This document shows positions 26,041 through 37,197 of a stretch of DNA of 64,000 bases, one piece after another (positions within the stretch are counted from its first letter, which is position 1; each line of letters begins with the position of its first letter). The position numbers and the translations under genes are program-made. The notes beneath the pieces are model-generated. The model searched no databases. It was given only the letters and a program-made list of their open reading frames with translations, and was not told where the DNA came from. This stretch comes from Rubrivivax sp. (lineage in GTDB: Bacteria > Pseudomonadota > Gammaproteobacteria > Burkholderiales > Burkholderiaceae_C): contig JAHECC010000004.1 in NCBI GenBank assembly GCA_024641965.1, forward strand, positions 1,315-65,314, read 5' to 3'.

Positions 26041-26826
26041 ATGTTCGTCGACTCTCACTGCCACCTCAGCTTTCCCGAACTGCACACGCGCATCGACGAC
26101 ATCCGCCACGCGATGCGCGATGCCCAGGTCGATGCCGCGCTATGCATCTGCACGACACTGGAGGAATTCCCTACCGTGCATGCGCTGGCGCTGGCCCATG
26201 ACAACTTCTGGGCCAGTGCCGGCGTGCACCCCGACAACGAGGGCGTGCGAGAGCCCGATGTCGATGCACTGCTGCGACTGGCCGCGCTGCCGAAAGTGGT
26301 GGCCATTGGCGAAACCGGGCTGGACTACTACCGGCTGGACGGCCGCTCGCATGCGCAGATGGCATGGCAGCGCGAGCGTTTTCGCGTGCACATCCGCGCG
26401 GCACGGGCCAGCGCCCTGCCGCTGGTGGTCCATACGCGAAGCGCCAGTCAGGACACGCTGGACATCCTGCGAGAGGAGGGCGCCGGCCAGGTAAGCGGCG
26501 TGTTCCATTGTTTCACCGAGACCCAGCAGGTGGCCGATGCGGCGCTCGAGATGGGGTTTCACATCTCGTTTTCGGGCATCCTGAGCTTCAAGAACGCGAA
26601 GGCGTTGCGCCAGGTGGCCGCGAGCGTGCCCTTGGAGCGCTGCCTGATCGAAACCGACAGCCCCTATCTGGCGCCGGTACCGCATCGCGGCAAGATCAAC
26701 CAGCCCGCGTATGTGGCCCATGTGGCTGCCGCACTGGCCGAACTGAAAGGTCTGGACGTGGACCAGGTGGCACAGGTCACGAGTCGAAATTTTGCCAATC
26801 TGTTCGGACGCACTGCGACCCCATAG
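26041..26826 (+). CDS. tatD: TatD-family metal-dependent hydrolase
   Basis: TIM-barrel metallohydrolase/3'-5' exonuclease of 261 aa (TatD/YcfH). Metal motifs are VDSHCHLSF at the N-terminus, GETGLDYYR, VVHTRSASQDT, FHCFTET, and ETDSPYLAPVPHRGKIN. All are intact. The ATG at 26041 gives the family start MFVDSHCHL. It closes the mltG-tmk-holB-pilZ-tatD run, 36 bases after pilZ, and the ankyrin gene follows after 14 bases. Confidence 0.95.
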   Translation: MFVDSHCHLSFPELHTRIDDIRHAMRDAQVDAALCICTTLEEFPTVHALALAHDNFWASAGVHPDNEGVREPDVDALLRLAALPKVVAIGETGLDYYRLDGRSHAQMAWQRERFRVHIRAARASALPLVVHTRSASQDTLDILREEGAGQVSGVFHCFTETQQVADAALEMGFHISFSGILSFKNAKALRQVAASVPLERCLIETDSPYLAPVPHRGKINQPAYVAHVAAALAELKGLDVDQVAQVTSRNFANLFGRTATP

Positions 26827-26840
26827 TGGAGATCTAATAC

Positions 26841-27464
26841 ATGAAGAAATACTTTATATATGTCGTTTATCTGCTTGTCATAATTGGAGTTTCAAATTCA
26901 TTTGCAGACTCGTACGTAGACTATTTCCGGGCCGTCAACACGGACAACGCCAGCGGCGTCGAGGAATTGCTGGCACGTGGATTCGACCCCAACACGCTCA
27001 GCAGCTATGGCCAGACAGGCCTGTACCTGGCCATCCGCGACGACTCGCCGAAGGTGGCGGAGGTGCTGATGGCCAGCCCGACGCTGAATGTCGATCAGGC
27101 CAATGTCGTAGGTGAAACCGCGATGATGATGGCGGCACTGCGTGGCAACCTGGCATGGACCAAACGGCTCATCGCCCGCGGCGCCAAGGTGCAGCGCGAT
27201 GGGTGGACGCCATTGCACTATGCGGCGACGGGTCCGAATGTCGAAGTGGTGGCCTTTTTGCTGGAACTGGGTGCCGTCATTGACGTGCGCGCGCCCAATG
27301 GCAACACGCCTCTGATGATGGCAGCCAGCTTCGGCGACGAGGAAGTCGTCAAGCTGCTGCTCAAGCGCGGTGCAGACAAGAAGTTGAAGAACGATCGCGA
27401 GCAGAGCGCGGCGGATCTCGCGCGCGTCGCCGGGCGGCCTTGGCTGCTGCCGCTGCTGGAGTGA
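26841..27464 (+). CDS. Secreted ankyrin-repeat protein
   Basis: A 207-aa protein with a signal peptide (MKKYFIYVVYLLVIIGVSN, probable cut after SFA) and about five ankyrin repeats. The clearest are GETAMMMAALRGNLAWTKRL, DGWTPLHYAATGPNVEVVAF and NGNTPLMMAASFGDEEVVKL. The scaffold should act in the periplasm, binding an unknown partner. The first 80 bases are strikingly AT-rich while the rest is GC-rich, so the leader may have a different origin. Ankyrin genes after tatD are common in Burkholderiales as far as I recall. It has its own plausible start (GGAG eleven bases upstream). Confidence 0.85.
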   Translation: MKKYFIYVVYLLVIIGVSNSFADSYVDYFRAVNTDNASGVEELLARGFDPNTLSSYGQTGLYLAIRDDSPKVAEVLMASPTLNVDQANVVGETAMMMAALRGNLAWTKRLIARGAKVQRDGWTPLHYAATGPNVEVVAFLLELGAVIDVRAPNGNTPLMMAASFGDEEVVKLLLKRGADKKLKNDREQSAADLARVAGRPWLLPLLE

Positions 27465-27477
27465 TGTCGTGTCGAGG

Positions 27478-27491
27478 TGACAAGCTTGTCA
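27478..27491. promoter_or_regulatory. Perfect 14-base palindrome TGACAAGCTTGTCA
   Basis: Seven-base arms with no spacer lie 13 bases after the ankyrin stop and about 97 bases before the small protein gene. Without a loop or T run it is not a terminator. An operator for an unknown dimeric regulator is the likelier reading. The rest of 27465-27587 shows nothing else recognisable. Confidence 0.45.
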
Positions 27492-27587
27492 GTGTGTTTC
27501 CGACAGTCGGCATGGGCTCGCGCCGACTGCGCAATGCTGGACTGGGTCATAGAGTGGCCCATGCCAATCCCGGCAAGGAGACACACG

Positions 27588-27827
27588 ATGACCACGCCAC
27601 GCATTCACATCGACAACCCGTTTGCCTTGCTGATGGACCCGGAGTCCATCTTCCGTGCGATTGAGGGCTCAGAACGCCTCGAGCGCCTGCACAGCCGCGT
27701 GTGCCGTCCGTTGGACAAGCCGCTGCTGCCGCATGCGCCCGCTGAAGCCGCAGCGACCTTCGATCAGGCCGTCGATACGACGGAAGACGAGTTCCTGTTC
27801 GATGATTTGCCTGGCGAGGCCATCTGA
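27588..27827 (+). CDS. Small conserved protein of unknown function
   Basis: A 79-aa acidic protein with no signal peptide or membrane helix. It starts MTTPRIHIDNPFALLMDPES and has the block ERLERLHSRVCRPLDKPLLP, then an acidic tail with TTEDEFLFDDLPGEA. I recall similar short proteins (NPFAL...SERL...CRPLDKP) in Burkholderiales but no function. AAGGAG seven bases before the ATG supports this start. A perfect palindrome lies upstream. It may be an adaptor or regulator; nothing in the sequence decides this. Confidence 0.7.
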   Translation: MTTPRIHIDNPFALLMDPESIFRAIEGSERLERLHSRVCRPLDKPLLPHAPAEAAATFDQAVDTTEDEFLFDDLPGEAI

Positions 27828-27951
27828 CAGCAAATTCCGGTTCGGCAATTTCCAAGGACGGTCCGTCCATATGAATGCGCGACGATGTATATTATGTTAA
27901 CTATAAGACGTCTCACCGATGAGCGTCGAGATGCCGCGTCGCCCAAATGAA

Positions 27952-27973
27952 TGCGGGCCCCATAGGGCCCGCA
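27952..27973 (-). terminator. Stem-loop, probable terminator after the thiolase gene
   Basis: Nine-base perfect stem TGCGGGCCC / GGGCCCGCA with loop CATA, 36 bases past the stop of the minus-strand thiolase. On the minus strand it is followed by ATTCATTT, a weak T tract. The surrounding gap 27828-28008 also contains GGACGG-T-CCGTCC and an AT-rich patch near 27880-27910 of unknown meaning. Confidence 0.5.
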
Positions 27974-28008
27974 GCAACCAGATCAGCGGGCCAGCGCCCG
28001 CGTGACAA

Positions 28009-29193
28009 TCACAGCCGTTCGAACACCGCGGCGATGCCCTGACCGCCGCCGATGCACATCGTCACCAGCGCGTACTTGCCGTTGGTGCGCTGCAGTTCAT
28101 ACACCGCCTTGGTGGCCAGGAATGCGCCCGAGCAACCAATCGGGTGGCCCAGCGCAATCGCGCCGCCATTGACGTTGGTCTTCTTCATGTCCAGTTCCAG
28201 CCCACGCGCCACGGCCAGCGCCTGTGCGGCGAAGGCCTCGTTGGACTCGATCACGTCCATCTTGTCCAACGTCAGGCCGGCTTTCTTCAGTGCCAGTTTG
28301 GTCGCCGGAATCGGGCCTTCGCCCATGATTTCGTTGGGCACACCGGCGACCGCATAGGAGACCAATCGCGCCATTGGCTTGTGTCCGGCGGACGCCGCCA
28401 CGGCGGCATCGGCCAGCACGAAGAAGGCCGCACCGTCGTTGATGCCCGAGGCATTGCCCGCGGTCACCGTACCGTCCTTCTTGAACGCCGGCTTCATCTT
28501 GGCCAGCGATTCCGCGGTGGTATTGGGCTTGACGTGCTCGTCGGTGTCGAAGGTCACCTCACCCTTGCGGGTTTGCTTGACGATGGCCACGATCTGTGAC
28601 TTGAAGCGCCCATCGGCAATCGCCGCCGCCGCGCGCTTGTGCGATTCGGCCGCCAGCGCGTCCTGTTCCTCACGGGTGATGCCCCATTTGGCGGCCAGGT
28701 TTTCGGCCGTGATACCCATGTGGCCGACGCCGAAGGGGTCGGTCAGCGTGGACACCATCGAATCGAACATCTTGGTGTCGCCCATGCGCGCGCCACTGCG
28801 CATCGCCGGCGACATGTAGGCGCCGCGGCTCATGACCTCGACGCCGCCGCCGATGCCGTAGTCGCAGTCGCCGAGCAGGATGTTTTGCGCCGTGGTCACG
28901 ATGCCCTGCAGACCCGACGAACACAGCCGGTTGACCGCCATGGCCACCGAGTCCATCGGCAACCCTGCCTGGATCGAGGCCACGCGCGCCACATAGGCGA
29001 AGCGCGGCTCGGTGGGAATGGTGTTGCCCACGGTCACGTAGTTGATCGCCTTGGGGTCCACGCCCGAGCGCTTCACCGCCTCCTTCATCACCGAACCGGC
29101 CAGCTCGCATGGCTCCATATCTGACAACGACCCACCGAAAGTGCCGATCGCCGACCTTGCCGCACCCAAGACCACCACGTCACGCTTGCTCAT
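28009..29193 (-). CDS. bktB: Beta-ketothiolase / acetyl-CoA C-acyltransferase (BktB-like)
   Basis: Thiolase of 394 aa that condenses or cleaves acyl-CoAs. Catalytic residues are C91 in NRLCSSGLQG, H350 in LGHPIGCSG and C380 in MCIGGGQG. The sequence follows Cupriavidus BktB closely (ARSAIGTFGGSL, TVGNTIPTEPR, KGEVTFDTDEHV), suggesting broad chain-length beta-ketothiolase activity for degradation or PHA precursor supply. PhaA-type acetyl-CoA acetyltransferase is the alternative. No reductase or dehydrogenase partner is adjacent. The gap 29194-29430 upstream holds nothing I recognise beyond room for its promoter. Confidence 0.9.
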   Translation of the reverse strand: MSKRDVVVLGAARSAIGTFGGSLSDMEPCELAGSVMKEAVKRSGVDPKAINYVTVGNTIPTEPRFAYVARVASIQAGLPMDSVAMAVNRLCSSGLQGIVTTAQNILLGDCDYGIGGGVEVMSRGAYMSPAMRSGARMGDTKMFDSMVSTLTDPFGVGHMGITAENLAAKWGITREEQDALAAESHKRAAAAIADGRFKSQIVAIVKQTRKGEVTFDTDEHVKPNTTAESLAKMKPAFKKDGTVTAGNASGINDGAAFFVLADAAVAASAGHKPMARLVSYAVAGVPNEIMGEGPIPATKLALKKAGLTLDKMDVIESNEAFAAQALAVARGLELDMKKTNVNGGAIALGHPIGCSGAFLATKAVYELQRTNGKYALVTMCIGGGQGIAAVFERL

Positions 29194-29430
29194 CCTTGTC
29201 TCCTTGACAGTTTGAAACGCCTAAACCCCGAAGATAACGCCAACCGCTGGCGTCGTGCTGACAAGCGAGATTCAGCTTGCGCTAACGCAAGCCATACGGC
29301 GTGGCGCCAGAATAGCCGCAAAGTCGCGGCAGTTGCAGCCGCCACCTTCGAAGTTGCGCTCGGTATGGGAGCCCTGAATCACTGCCACAGCCCTGCATCA
29401 CCGAGGCGCCGGCGGAGCGGATCGACCATG

Positions 29431-29451
29431 AAAAAGCCCCTTGCGGGGCTT
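29431..29451 (-). terminator. Rho-independent terminator downstream of tRNA-Ser
   Basis: Seven-base stem AAGCCCC / GGGGCTT with loop TTGC, followed on the minus strand by a T run (AAAAA on the plus strand at 29431-29435). It lies 17 bases past the 3' end of the tRNA and would end lysC-tRNA transcription. Confidence 0.88.
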
Positions 29452-29467
29452 CGTTCGTAAGCATGTC

Positions 29468-29560
29468 TGGCGGAGCCGGAGGGATTCGAACCCTCGATGC
29501 AGGTTTTGCCCACATACTCCCTTAGCAGGGGAGCACCTTCGGCCACTCGGTCACAGCTCC
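29468..29560 (-). tRNA. tRNA-Ser, anticodon GCU
   Basis: Class II tRNA with long variable arm; 93 bases including encoded CCA. Minus-strand sequence begins GGAGCTGTGACCGAGTGG and ends GGCTCCGCCA; the seven-pair acceptor stem closes with one G-U pair. The anticodon loop CTGCTAA gives GCU (reads AGC/AGU). GGTTCGAATCC is the T arm. It lies 38 bases after the lysC stop on the same strand. Confidence 0.97.
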
Positions 29561-29598
29561 GCAGATCGAAGGCAAATTCTAACCGCTGGTCTTGCGTA

Positions 29599-30870
29599 CT
29601 AGGCGGCGGGCGTGTACTCCAGTTCGAAGGCCTTGTGCAAGGCGCGCACCGCCAGCTCCATGTACTTCTCGTCGATCACCACGCTGGTCTTGATTTCGCT
29701 GGTGGTGACCATCTGGATGTTGATGGCCTCTTCGCTGAGGGTGCGGAACATCTTCGCCGCCACGCCCACATGGCTGCGCATGCCGATGCCGATGATCGAC
29801 ACCTTGCAGATGCGCGGGTCGCCGGTGACCTCTGCCGCACCCGCCGCCGGTCCCACCTTCGACTGCAGCAACTCCAGCGCGCGCGGGTAGTCGTTGCGGC
29901 TGACGGTGAACGAAAAATCGGTGCGGCCGCCGTGGGAGACGTTCTGCACGATCACATCGACGTCGATGTTGGCATCGGCCACCGCCCCCAGGATCTGGTA
30001 GGCGATGCCCGGCTTGTCAGGCACGCCGACCACGGTGATCTTGGCTTCGTCGCGGGTGAAGGCGATGCCGGACACGAGCGCTTGTTCCATCTTTTCGTCT
30101 TCCTCGAATGTGATCAATGTGCCTGAAACCGCTTCCTCGCCGATATCGATGTCCCACGGCGTGAAGCTGGACAGCACGCGCAGCGGCACGTGGTACTTGC
30201 CGGCAAACTCCACCGACCGGATCTGCAGGACTTTCGAGCCGAGGCTGGCCATCTCGAGCATTTCCTCGAAACTGATGGTCTGCAGCCGGCGCGCCTCGGG
30301 CACGATGCGCGGGTCCGTGGTGTAGACCCCGTCGACGTCGGTGTAGATCAGGCATTCGTCCGCCTTCATCGCCGCGGCAACGGCCACGGCCGAGGTGTCC
30401 GAGCCGCCACGGCCAAGCGTGGTGATGTGGCCCAGCTCGTCGATGCCCTGGAAGCCGGTAATGATGACCACCCTGCCCGCTTGCAGATCGGCGCGCACGC
30501 GCACATCCTCGATGGCCTCGATGCGTGCCTTGGTATAGGCCGAATCGGTGCGCACCGGCACCTGCCAGCCGGCGTAGCTCACCGCATCGAGGCCCTCGGT
30601 CTGCAGCGCCAGCGCCAGCAGGCCCACCGACACCTGCTCGCCGGTGGCGGCAATCATGTCCAGCTCGCGCAGGGCCTGTGCGCTGTGCTTCTCGGGTGCC
30701 AGTTCCTTCGCCAGGCCGAGCAGGCGGTTGGTCTCGCCACTCATCGCCGAAGGCACGACGACCATCTGGTGACCGGCACGCGACCACTTGGCCACGCGTT
30801 TGGCCACATTGCGGATGCGCTCGGTCGAGCCCATCGACGTGCCGCCATATTTGTGAACGATGAGTGCCAT
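29599..30870 (-). CDS. lysC: Aspartate kinase
   Basis: First enzyme of the aspartate family pathway (Lys, Thr, Met, diaminopimelate), 423 aa. It starts [15 protein letters not shown] with the KYGG nucleotide motif; other motifs are [19 protein letters not shown] and [13 protein letters not shown]. Two C-terminal ACT domains ([18 protein letters not shown] and [19 protein letters not shown]) bind regulatory amino acids, so feedback control is expected. It is not fused to homoserine dehydrogenase. A TAAAAT element at 30928-30933 (minus strand) may be its -10. It is followed by the tRNA-Ser gene. Confidence 0.97.
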   Translation of the reverse strand: MALIVHKYGGTSMGSTERIRNVAKRVAKWSRAGHQMVVVPSAMSGETNRLLGLAKELAPEKHSAQALRELDMIAATGEQVSVGLLALALQTEGLDAVSYAGWQVPVRTDSAYTKARIEAIEDVRVRADLQAGRVVIITGFQGIDELGHITTLGRGGSDTSAVAVAAAMKADECLIYTDVDGVYTTDPRIVPEARRLQTISFEEMLEMASLGSKVLQIRSVEFAGKYHVPLRVLSSFTPWDIDIGEEAVSGTLITFEEDEKMEQALVSGIAFTRDEAKITVVGVPDKPGIAYQILGAVADANIDVDVIVQNVSHGGRTDFSFTVSRNDYPRALELLQSKVGPAAGAAEVTGDPRICKVSIIGIGMRSHVGVAAKMFRTLSEEAINIQMVTTSEIKTSVVIDEKYMELAVRALHKAFELEYTPAA

Positions 30871-30952
30871 GTCGGGTTGGAGTTGCAGACTGTGCACGCA
30901 CACGCGGGCTGCGCATGCAAACCGAGCATTTTAACGGCCGTGTCACGCCCGC

Positions 30953-32290
30953 TCAGTCGGGCGCCGCCGCCCTGGCGTACACCACGTCAGCTGCGTTGGC
31001 GACCCAGCGCAAGCCCAGCATGGGCTTTCCGTGGGGTGCCAGGCAACGGGCATCGATGCCCAACGCGGGCACGTACAACAGCTGATCGGCCGCGAAGACC
31101 AGCGGCCCGCTGCGCGCCCAGGCCGGGACGCCCGCTGCCTGGTACTGCTTCTTCAGGCTGCGCGGCAGCGACGCCGGTTGGCGCTGAAATCGCTCTCCCC
31201 CGCCGCGCGGACGCAGCACACATCGGCGCAGGAGTTCGGGTTCGATGCCGTTGCGATCGACGGCATTCACTTCGAACGCACCTCGCCAGTCCGGCACCTC
31301 AAAGCGGCCCACCCGGCTGAGATCGAGCGACACAGGGCCGGCGCCTGCTGGTTCGGGAAGTGGCGCCGTACCGGCATGGGCCAGCAACCCGCCATGCAGG
31401 CGCAACTCGCCGCCGTCCATCAGCCAACGTGCAAAGGTCGCGCGCGGCAACTCCTGCAACAGTCGCTGCACCAGCGTTTCGGGCACGCCGTTCACCGTTC
31501 GCGCTGATATCCACGCGCGCAGCAGGTTGGCGCGCCTTGCTTCAGACAAACACCGCCAGGCGGACAGTTGAAGCTGACCAGCGGCAGTGCAGCATTGCTT
31601 CTGGTCCGCTTCGGCCAACTCCTGCAGACAGGCCGCGGCCTCCTGCGCACGCACACAACTGGCCGCCAGGGGGCTCTCGGCATGCACAAAGGCACCGGCC
31701 AGTGCCGGCCAGACGGCATGGCGCAATCGATTGCGCGACCAACGAATGTCGGCGTTGCTCGGGTCCTCGATGAAACCCAGCCGATGGCGCTGTACATAGG
31801 CCTCGACCGCTTCGCACGGCCAATCCAGCCAGGGTCGTGCCCAGGTGATGCCCTGGCGCACAGCGACGCGCGGCATGCCCGACAGACCCGCCGGTCCGGC
31901 GCCGCGCAATGCCTGCAGCAAGAAGGTCTCGGCCTGGTCGCGCCGATGGTGAGCCAGCAGCACCAGGTCGATGCCTTCGTCTTGCGCCATTTCGGCCAGC
32001 GCTACGTAGCGGCCGCGGCGCGCCCAGGCTTCGGTGCTTTCGCCCTTGGCGGGCGCCCCTTGCAGGCGGCGCCACTGCAGCCGCACCGGCAGACCACGCG
32101 CCGCCCAGCGTTTCGCTTGCCGCTCAAGGTGTTTGACCCAGCCATCGGCCTGCGCCTGCAACCCATGATGCACATGCAGGGCCACCACCTCCAGAACAGC
32201 CGTTGCGGCAGCGAAACGGGCCGTGGCATGCCACAGCGCCGTGGAGTCGCGCCCGCCGCTCACAGCCACCGCGACGCGTTTCCGCTTCAC
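30953..32290 (-). CDS. tilS: tRNA(Ile)-lysidine synthase
   Basis: Modifies C34 of the CAU-anticodon tRNA-Ile to lysidine, essential for AUA decoding. 445 aa. The N-terminal PP-loop ATPase has SGGRDSTALW, LAHHRRDQAETFLLQALRG and GFIEDPSNAD-RWSRNRLRH, then the central substrate-binding domain and a C-terminal domain with LRPRGGGERFQ and KKQYQAAGVPAWARS. The start is GTG at 32290, nine bases after the accA stop; no in-frame ATG is close. It fits the accA-tilS-lysC order of Burkholderiales. Confidence 0.93.
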   Translation of the reverse strand: MKRKRVAVAVSGGRDSTALWHATARFAAATAVLEVVALHVHHGLQAQADGWVKHLERQAKRWAARGLPVRLQWRRLQGAPAKGESTEAWARRGRYVALAEMAQDEGIDLVLLAHHRRDQAETFLLQALRGAGPAGLSGMPRVAVRQGITWARPWLDWPCEAVEAYVQRHRLGFIEDPSNADIRWSRNRLRHAVWPALAGAFVHAESPLAASCVRAQEAAACLQELAEADQKQCCTAAGQLQLSAWRCLSEARRANLLRAWISARTVNGVPETLVQRLLQELPRATFARWLMDGGELRLHGGLLAHAGTAPLPEPAGAGPVSLDLSRVGRFEVPDWRGAFEVNAVDRNGIEPELLRRCVLRPRGGGERFQRQPASLPRSLKKQYQAAGVPAWARSGPLVFAADQLLYVPALGIDARCLAPHGKPMLGLRWVANAADVVYARAAAPD

Positions 32291-32299
32291 GGCAAGGGC

Positions 32300-33271
<972 letters not shown>

Positions 33272-33273
33272 GC

Positions 33274-33927
33274 TCAATAGTCTACCGGCAGCGGGTCCAG
33301 ACTTCGCCAGATATACCAGGTGGCGACCGAGCGGTACGGAGCCCAGGCGTCGCCCAGTTCGCGCGCCTCGGCGCGTGATACCGGTTCGCCGCTGAAGTAG
33401 CTCTGGCTGATGCCCTTGAGCAGGCCCAGGTCGTCCAGCGGCAGCACATCCGGGCGCATCAAATGAAAGATCAGGAACATCTCTGCGGTCCAGCGGCCGA
33501 TGCCGCGGATGGCCACCAGTTCCTCGATGATGGCCTCGTCTTCCATCTGCCGCCACTGCTGCACATGCACCGTGCCGTCGCTGAAGTGCTGCGCCAGATC
33601 AAGCAGGTATTCGGCCTTGCGTAGCGACAGACCGGCCTCGCGCAACGCGCTGGCCGCCATGCCCTGCACTGCGACCGGCGCCACGCGCGTCGACGTGGTA
33701 CCCAGCAGAGCCATCAAACGCTCCCACACCGACTGCGCGGCCTTGACCGAAATCTGCTGGCCGACGATGGACCGGGCCAACGTGGTGAAGGCATCGCCGC
33801 GGCTTTGCAACCGGGCTTCGCCAAAGCAGGGGATGAGCTTCTTCATGACACGATCGCGGCGCGCCAGGTGCTTGCAGGCATCGTCCCAATATTCCGGCGT
33901 CACGCCGATGGCTGCACTCTTGGGCAT
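33274..33927 (-). CDS. DNA-3-methyladenine glycosylase, HhH-GPD type
   Basis: Base-excision repair glycosylase of 217 aa in the AlkA/HhH-GPD superfamily. [18 protein letters not shown] marks the first helices, [15 protein letters not shown] the helix-hairpin-helix, and [11 protein letters not shown] carries the catalytic aspartate. The short length without an AlkA N-terminal domain matches the small glycosylases common in proteobacteria. It should remove alkylated purines. The gene lies between cysS and accA with gaps of 28 and 2 bases; this order is conserved in Burkholderiales. Confidence 0.9.
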   Translation of the reverse strand: MPKSAAIGVTPEYWDDACKHLARRDRVMKKLIPCFGEARLQSRGDAFTTLARSIVGQQISVKAAQSVWERLMALLGTTSTRVAPVAVQGMAASALREAGLSLRKAEYLLDLAQHFSDGTVHVQQWRQMEDEAIIEELVAIRGIGRWTAEMFLIFHLMRPDVLPLDDLGLLKGISQSYFSGEPVSRAEARELGDAWAPYRSVATWYIWRSLDPLPVDY

Positions 33928-33955
33928 CGCGCTCAGCGGACCGGGCCTGCGTGTG

Positions 33956-35329
<1,374 letters not shown>

Positions 35330-35520
35330 GGACGGCGGTGCGGCTGGCCTGCGTTTCAAGCCCGAAGGCAGTGTCGACAGGCCTTTGCGACGGCGCGCGA
35401 AGGCCGGTCTGCTGGACAGCGTGGATACAATCAAATCAGTATAGCGGTGGCCTTATGGAGAAGCGGCACCTGAGCACTCGCTCAGGACCCAGGCTTCGCA
35501 CCCTTCCCGTTCCTACACCC

Positions 35521-36066
35521 ATGTCAATCCGTTCACTCTGCACCACGCTGGTGCTGGCTCTTGCGTGCATCGGATCAGCGAACGTGCGCGCCGCTGACTT
35601 CAAGGAGATCGAGGCGCTGTATCAGGCTGGAAACGTCGACCAGGCGCTTGCGCGGGCCGATGCGGCCATCGCCGTGCAGCCCCGCGCAGCCCAGATCCGC
35701 TTTCTCAAGGGCGTGATGCTGATGGATCAGGGGCGCAACGCAGAGGCGATCGAGGTCTACATCGCGCTGACCCAGGACTTTCCCGAATTGGCGGATCCAT
35801 ACAACAACCTGGCCGTGATGTACGCATCGTCCGGTCAGTTGTCTGCCGCGCTCGCCGCGTTGCAGAGTGCGCTGCGCAACGACCCGCAGCACCAGCGCGC
35901 GCGCGAGAACCTGGGCGATGTCTATCTTTCACTGGCGTTGCAGGCATGGGATGCCGCCGCGGCGCAGGGCAAGGGTGAGGACGCCCAGTTGCAGCGCAAG
36001 CTGCGGCAGGCCGAGCAGATCGTACCTGCTTCAGTGCAGTCAAGCCGTTCGCGACGCCGGCGCTAG
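35521..36066 (+). CDS. Exported TPR-repeat protein
   Basis: A 181-aa protein with a signal peptide (MSIRSLCTTLVLALACIGSA, probable cut after VRA). About three tetratricopeptide repeats follow, seen in ALYQAGNVDQALARADAAI, LMDQGRNAEAIEVYIAL and YASSGQLSAALAALQSAL. It should act in the periplasm as a protein-protein adaptor; its target is unknown. ATG 35521 was chosen for the signal peptide, although an in-frame ATG exists at 35455. A TACAAT at 35426-35431 may be the -10. Its stop is 33 bases before the exported cyclophilin, with which it probably forms an operon. Confidence 0.83.
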   Translation: MSIRSLCTTLVLALACIGSANVRAADFKEIEALYQAGNVDQALARADAAIAVQPRAAQIRFLKGVMLMDQGRNAEAIEVYIALTQDFPELADPYNNLAVMYASSGQLSAALAALQSALRNDPQHQRARENLGDVYLSLALQAWDAAAAQGKGEDAQLQRKLRQAEQIVPASVQSSRSRRRR

Positions 36067-36099
36067 ACTGACGCCCTTTTTGCAATCGACTGGACAAAG

Positions 36100-36675
36100 A
36101 TGATCGCGACCCAAGAATGGATGACCCGATGGGGCTGTGGCATCGCCCTTGCCATGTGCGCGGTGCTGCCCGCCGCCGCGCAGAACGTGCGCATGGACAC
36201 CAGCCTGGGTGAGATTGTCATCCAGCTCGACGCGGCCAAGGCCCCGAAGAGCACAGCCAACTTCATCGACTACGTCAAGTCAGGGCACTACGATGGCACC
36301 GTGTTTCACCGTGTCATTCCCAACTTCATGATCCAGGGCGGTGGCATGAATGCCGACATGCAGGAGAAGGCCACTCGTGCGCCCATTCCGCTGGAAAGCA
36401 AGAATGGCTTGAATAACGTGCGCGGCAGCGTGGCCATGGCTCGCACCAGCAACCCCAATTCAGCGACGGCGCAGTTCTTCATCAACATCAAGGACAACGC
36501 CTTCCTCGACGCTGCGAACTCGCCCGACGGCAACGGCTATGCGGTTTTCGGCAAGGTGGTCGCCGGCATGGACGTGGTGGACAAGATCTGGGCCGTGCCC
36601 ACCTCCAGCAAGGGACCGTTTCAGAACGTGCCGGTGACACCGGTGATCATCCGCAAAGCAAGCCTGGAGAAATGA
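36100..36675 (+). CDS. ppiA: Periplasmic cyclophilin-type peptidyl-prolyl isomerase
   Basis: Prolyl isomerase of 191 aa with an N-terminal signal peptide (WGCGIALAMCAVLPAAAQ) and thus periplasmic. The cyclophilin active site is present: the arginine in VFHRVIPNFMIQGGG, and ATAQFFINIKDN. Length and pattern are those of PpiA/RotA. ATG 36100 is taken; ATG 36121 would also keep the signal. It precedes the cytosolic paralogue by one base, an apparent tandem duplication with separate cell compartments. Confidence 0.93.
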   Translation: MIATQEWMTRWGCGIALAMCAVLPAAAQNVRMDTSLGEIVIQLDAAKAPKSTANFIDYVKSGHYDGTVFHRVIPNFMIQGGGMNADMQEKATRAPIPLESKNGLNNVRGSVAMARTSNPNSATAQFFINIKDNAFLDAANSPDGNGYAVFGKVVAGMDVVDKIWAVPTSSKGPFQNVPVTPVIIRKASLEK

Positions 36676-36676
36676 A

Positions 36677-37180
36677 ATGACGAAGACCGTGGAGATGGAG
36701 ACCAGCGCCGGCACGCTGCACATTGAGCTGGACGACGAGCGCGCGCCGCTGAGCACGCAAAATTTCCTGGACTACGTGAAAAAGGGCCACTATGACGGCA
36801 CGGTGTTCCACCGCGTCATCAAGGGCTTCATGGTGCAAGGCGGCGGCTTCGACGAAAAGATGAACCAGAAGCCCACCGCGGCGACGATCCAGAACGAGGC
36901 CAACAACGGCCTGAAGAACAAGCGCTACACGCTGGCCATGGCGCGCACCTCGGCGCCGCACAGCGCGACTTCACAGTTCTTCATCAACGCCGCAGACAAC
37001 GCCTTCCTCGATTTCACGGCCGAATCTGCGCAGGGCTGGGGTTATGCGGTTTTCGGCCGCGTGGTCAAAGGGACCGAGGTGGTGGATGCGATCGAGAAGG
37101 TGCGCACCGGCAACCAGGGTGGTCACAGCGATGTGCCAGTCGAGACGGTGAAGATTGTGCGTGCCGTCGCGGTCGAATAG
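36677..37180 (+). CDS. ppiB: Cytosolic cyclophilin-type peptidyl-prolyl isomerase
   Basis: Prolyl isomerase of 167 aa without a signal peptide. VFHRVIKGFMVQGGGFD and ATSQFFINAADNAFLDF carry the cyclophilin catalytic residues. It differs from the upstream copy by lacking the leader and by extra C-terminal residues typical of PpiB. The start is one base after the ppiA stop. Confidence 0.95.
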   Translation: MTKTVEMETSAGTLHIELDDERAPLSTQNFLDYVKKGHYDGTVFHRVIKGFMVQGGGFDEKMNQKPTAATIQNEANNGLKNKRYTLAMARTSAPHSATSQFFINAADNAFLDFTAESAQGWGYAVFGRVVKGTEVVDAIEKVRTGNQGGHSDVPVETVKIVRAVAVE

Positions 37181-37197
37181 CGACTCCATCGCTGCGC

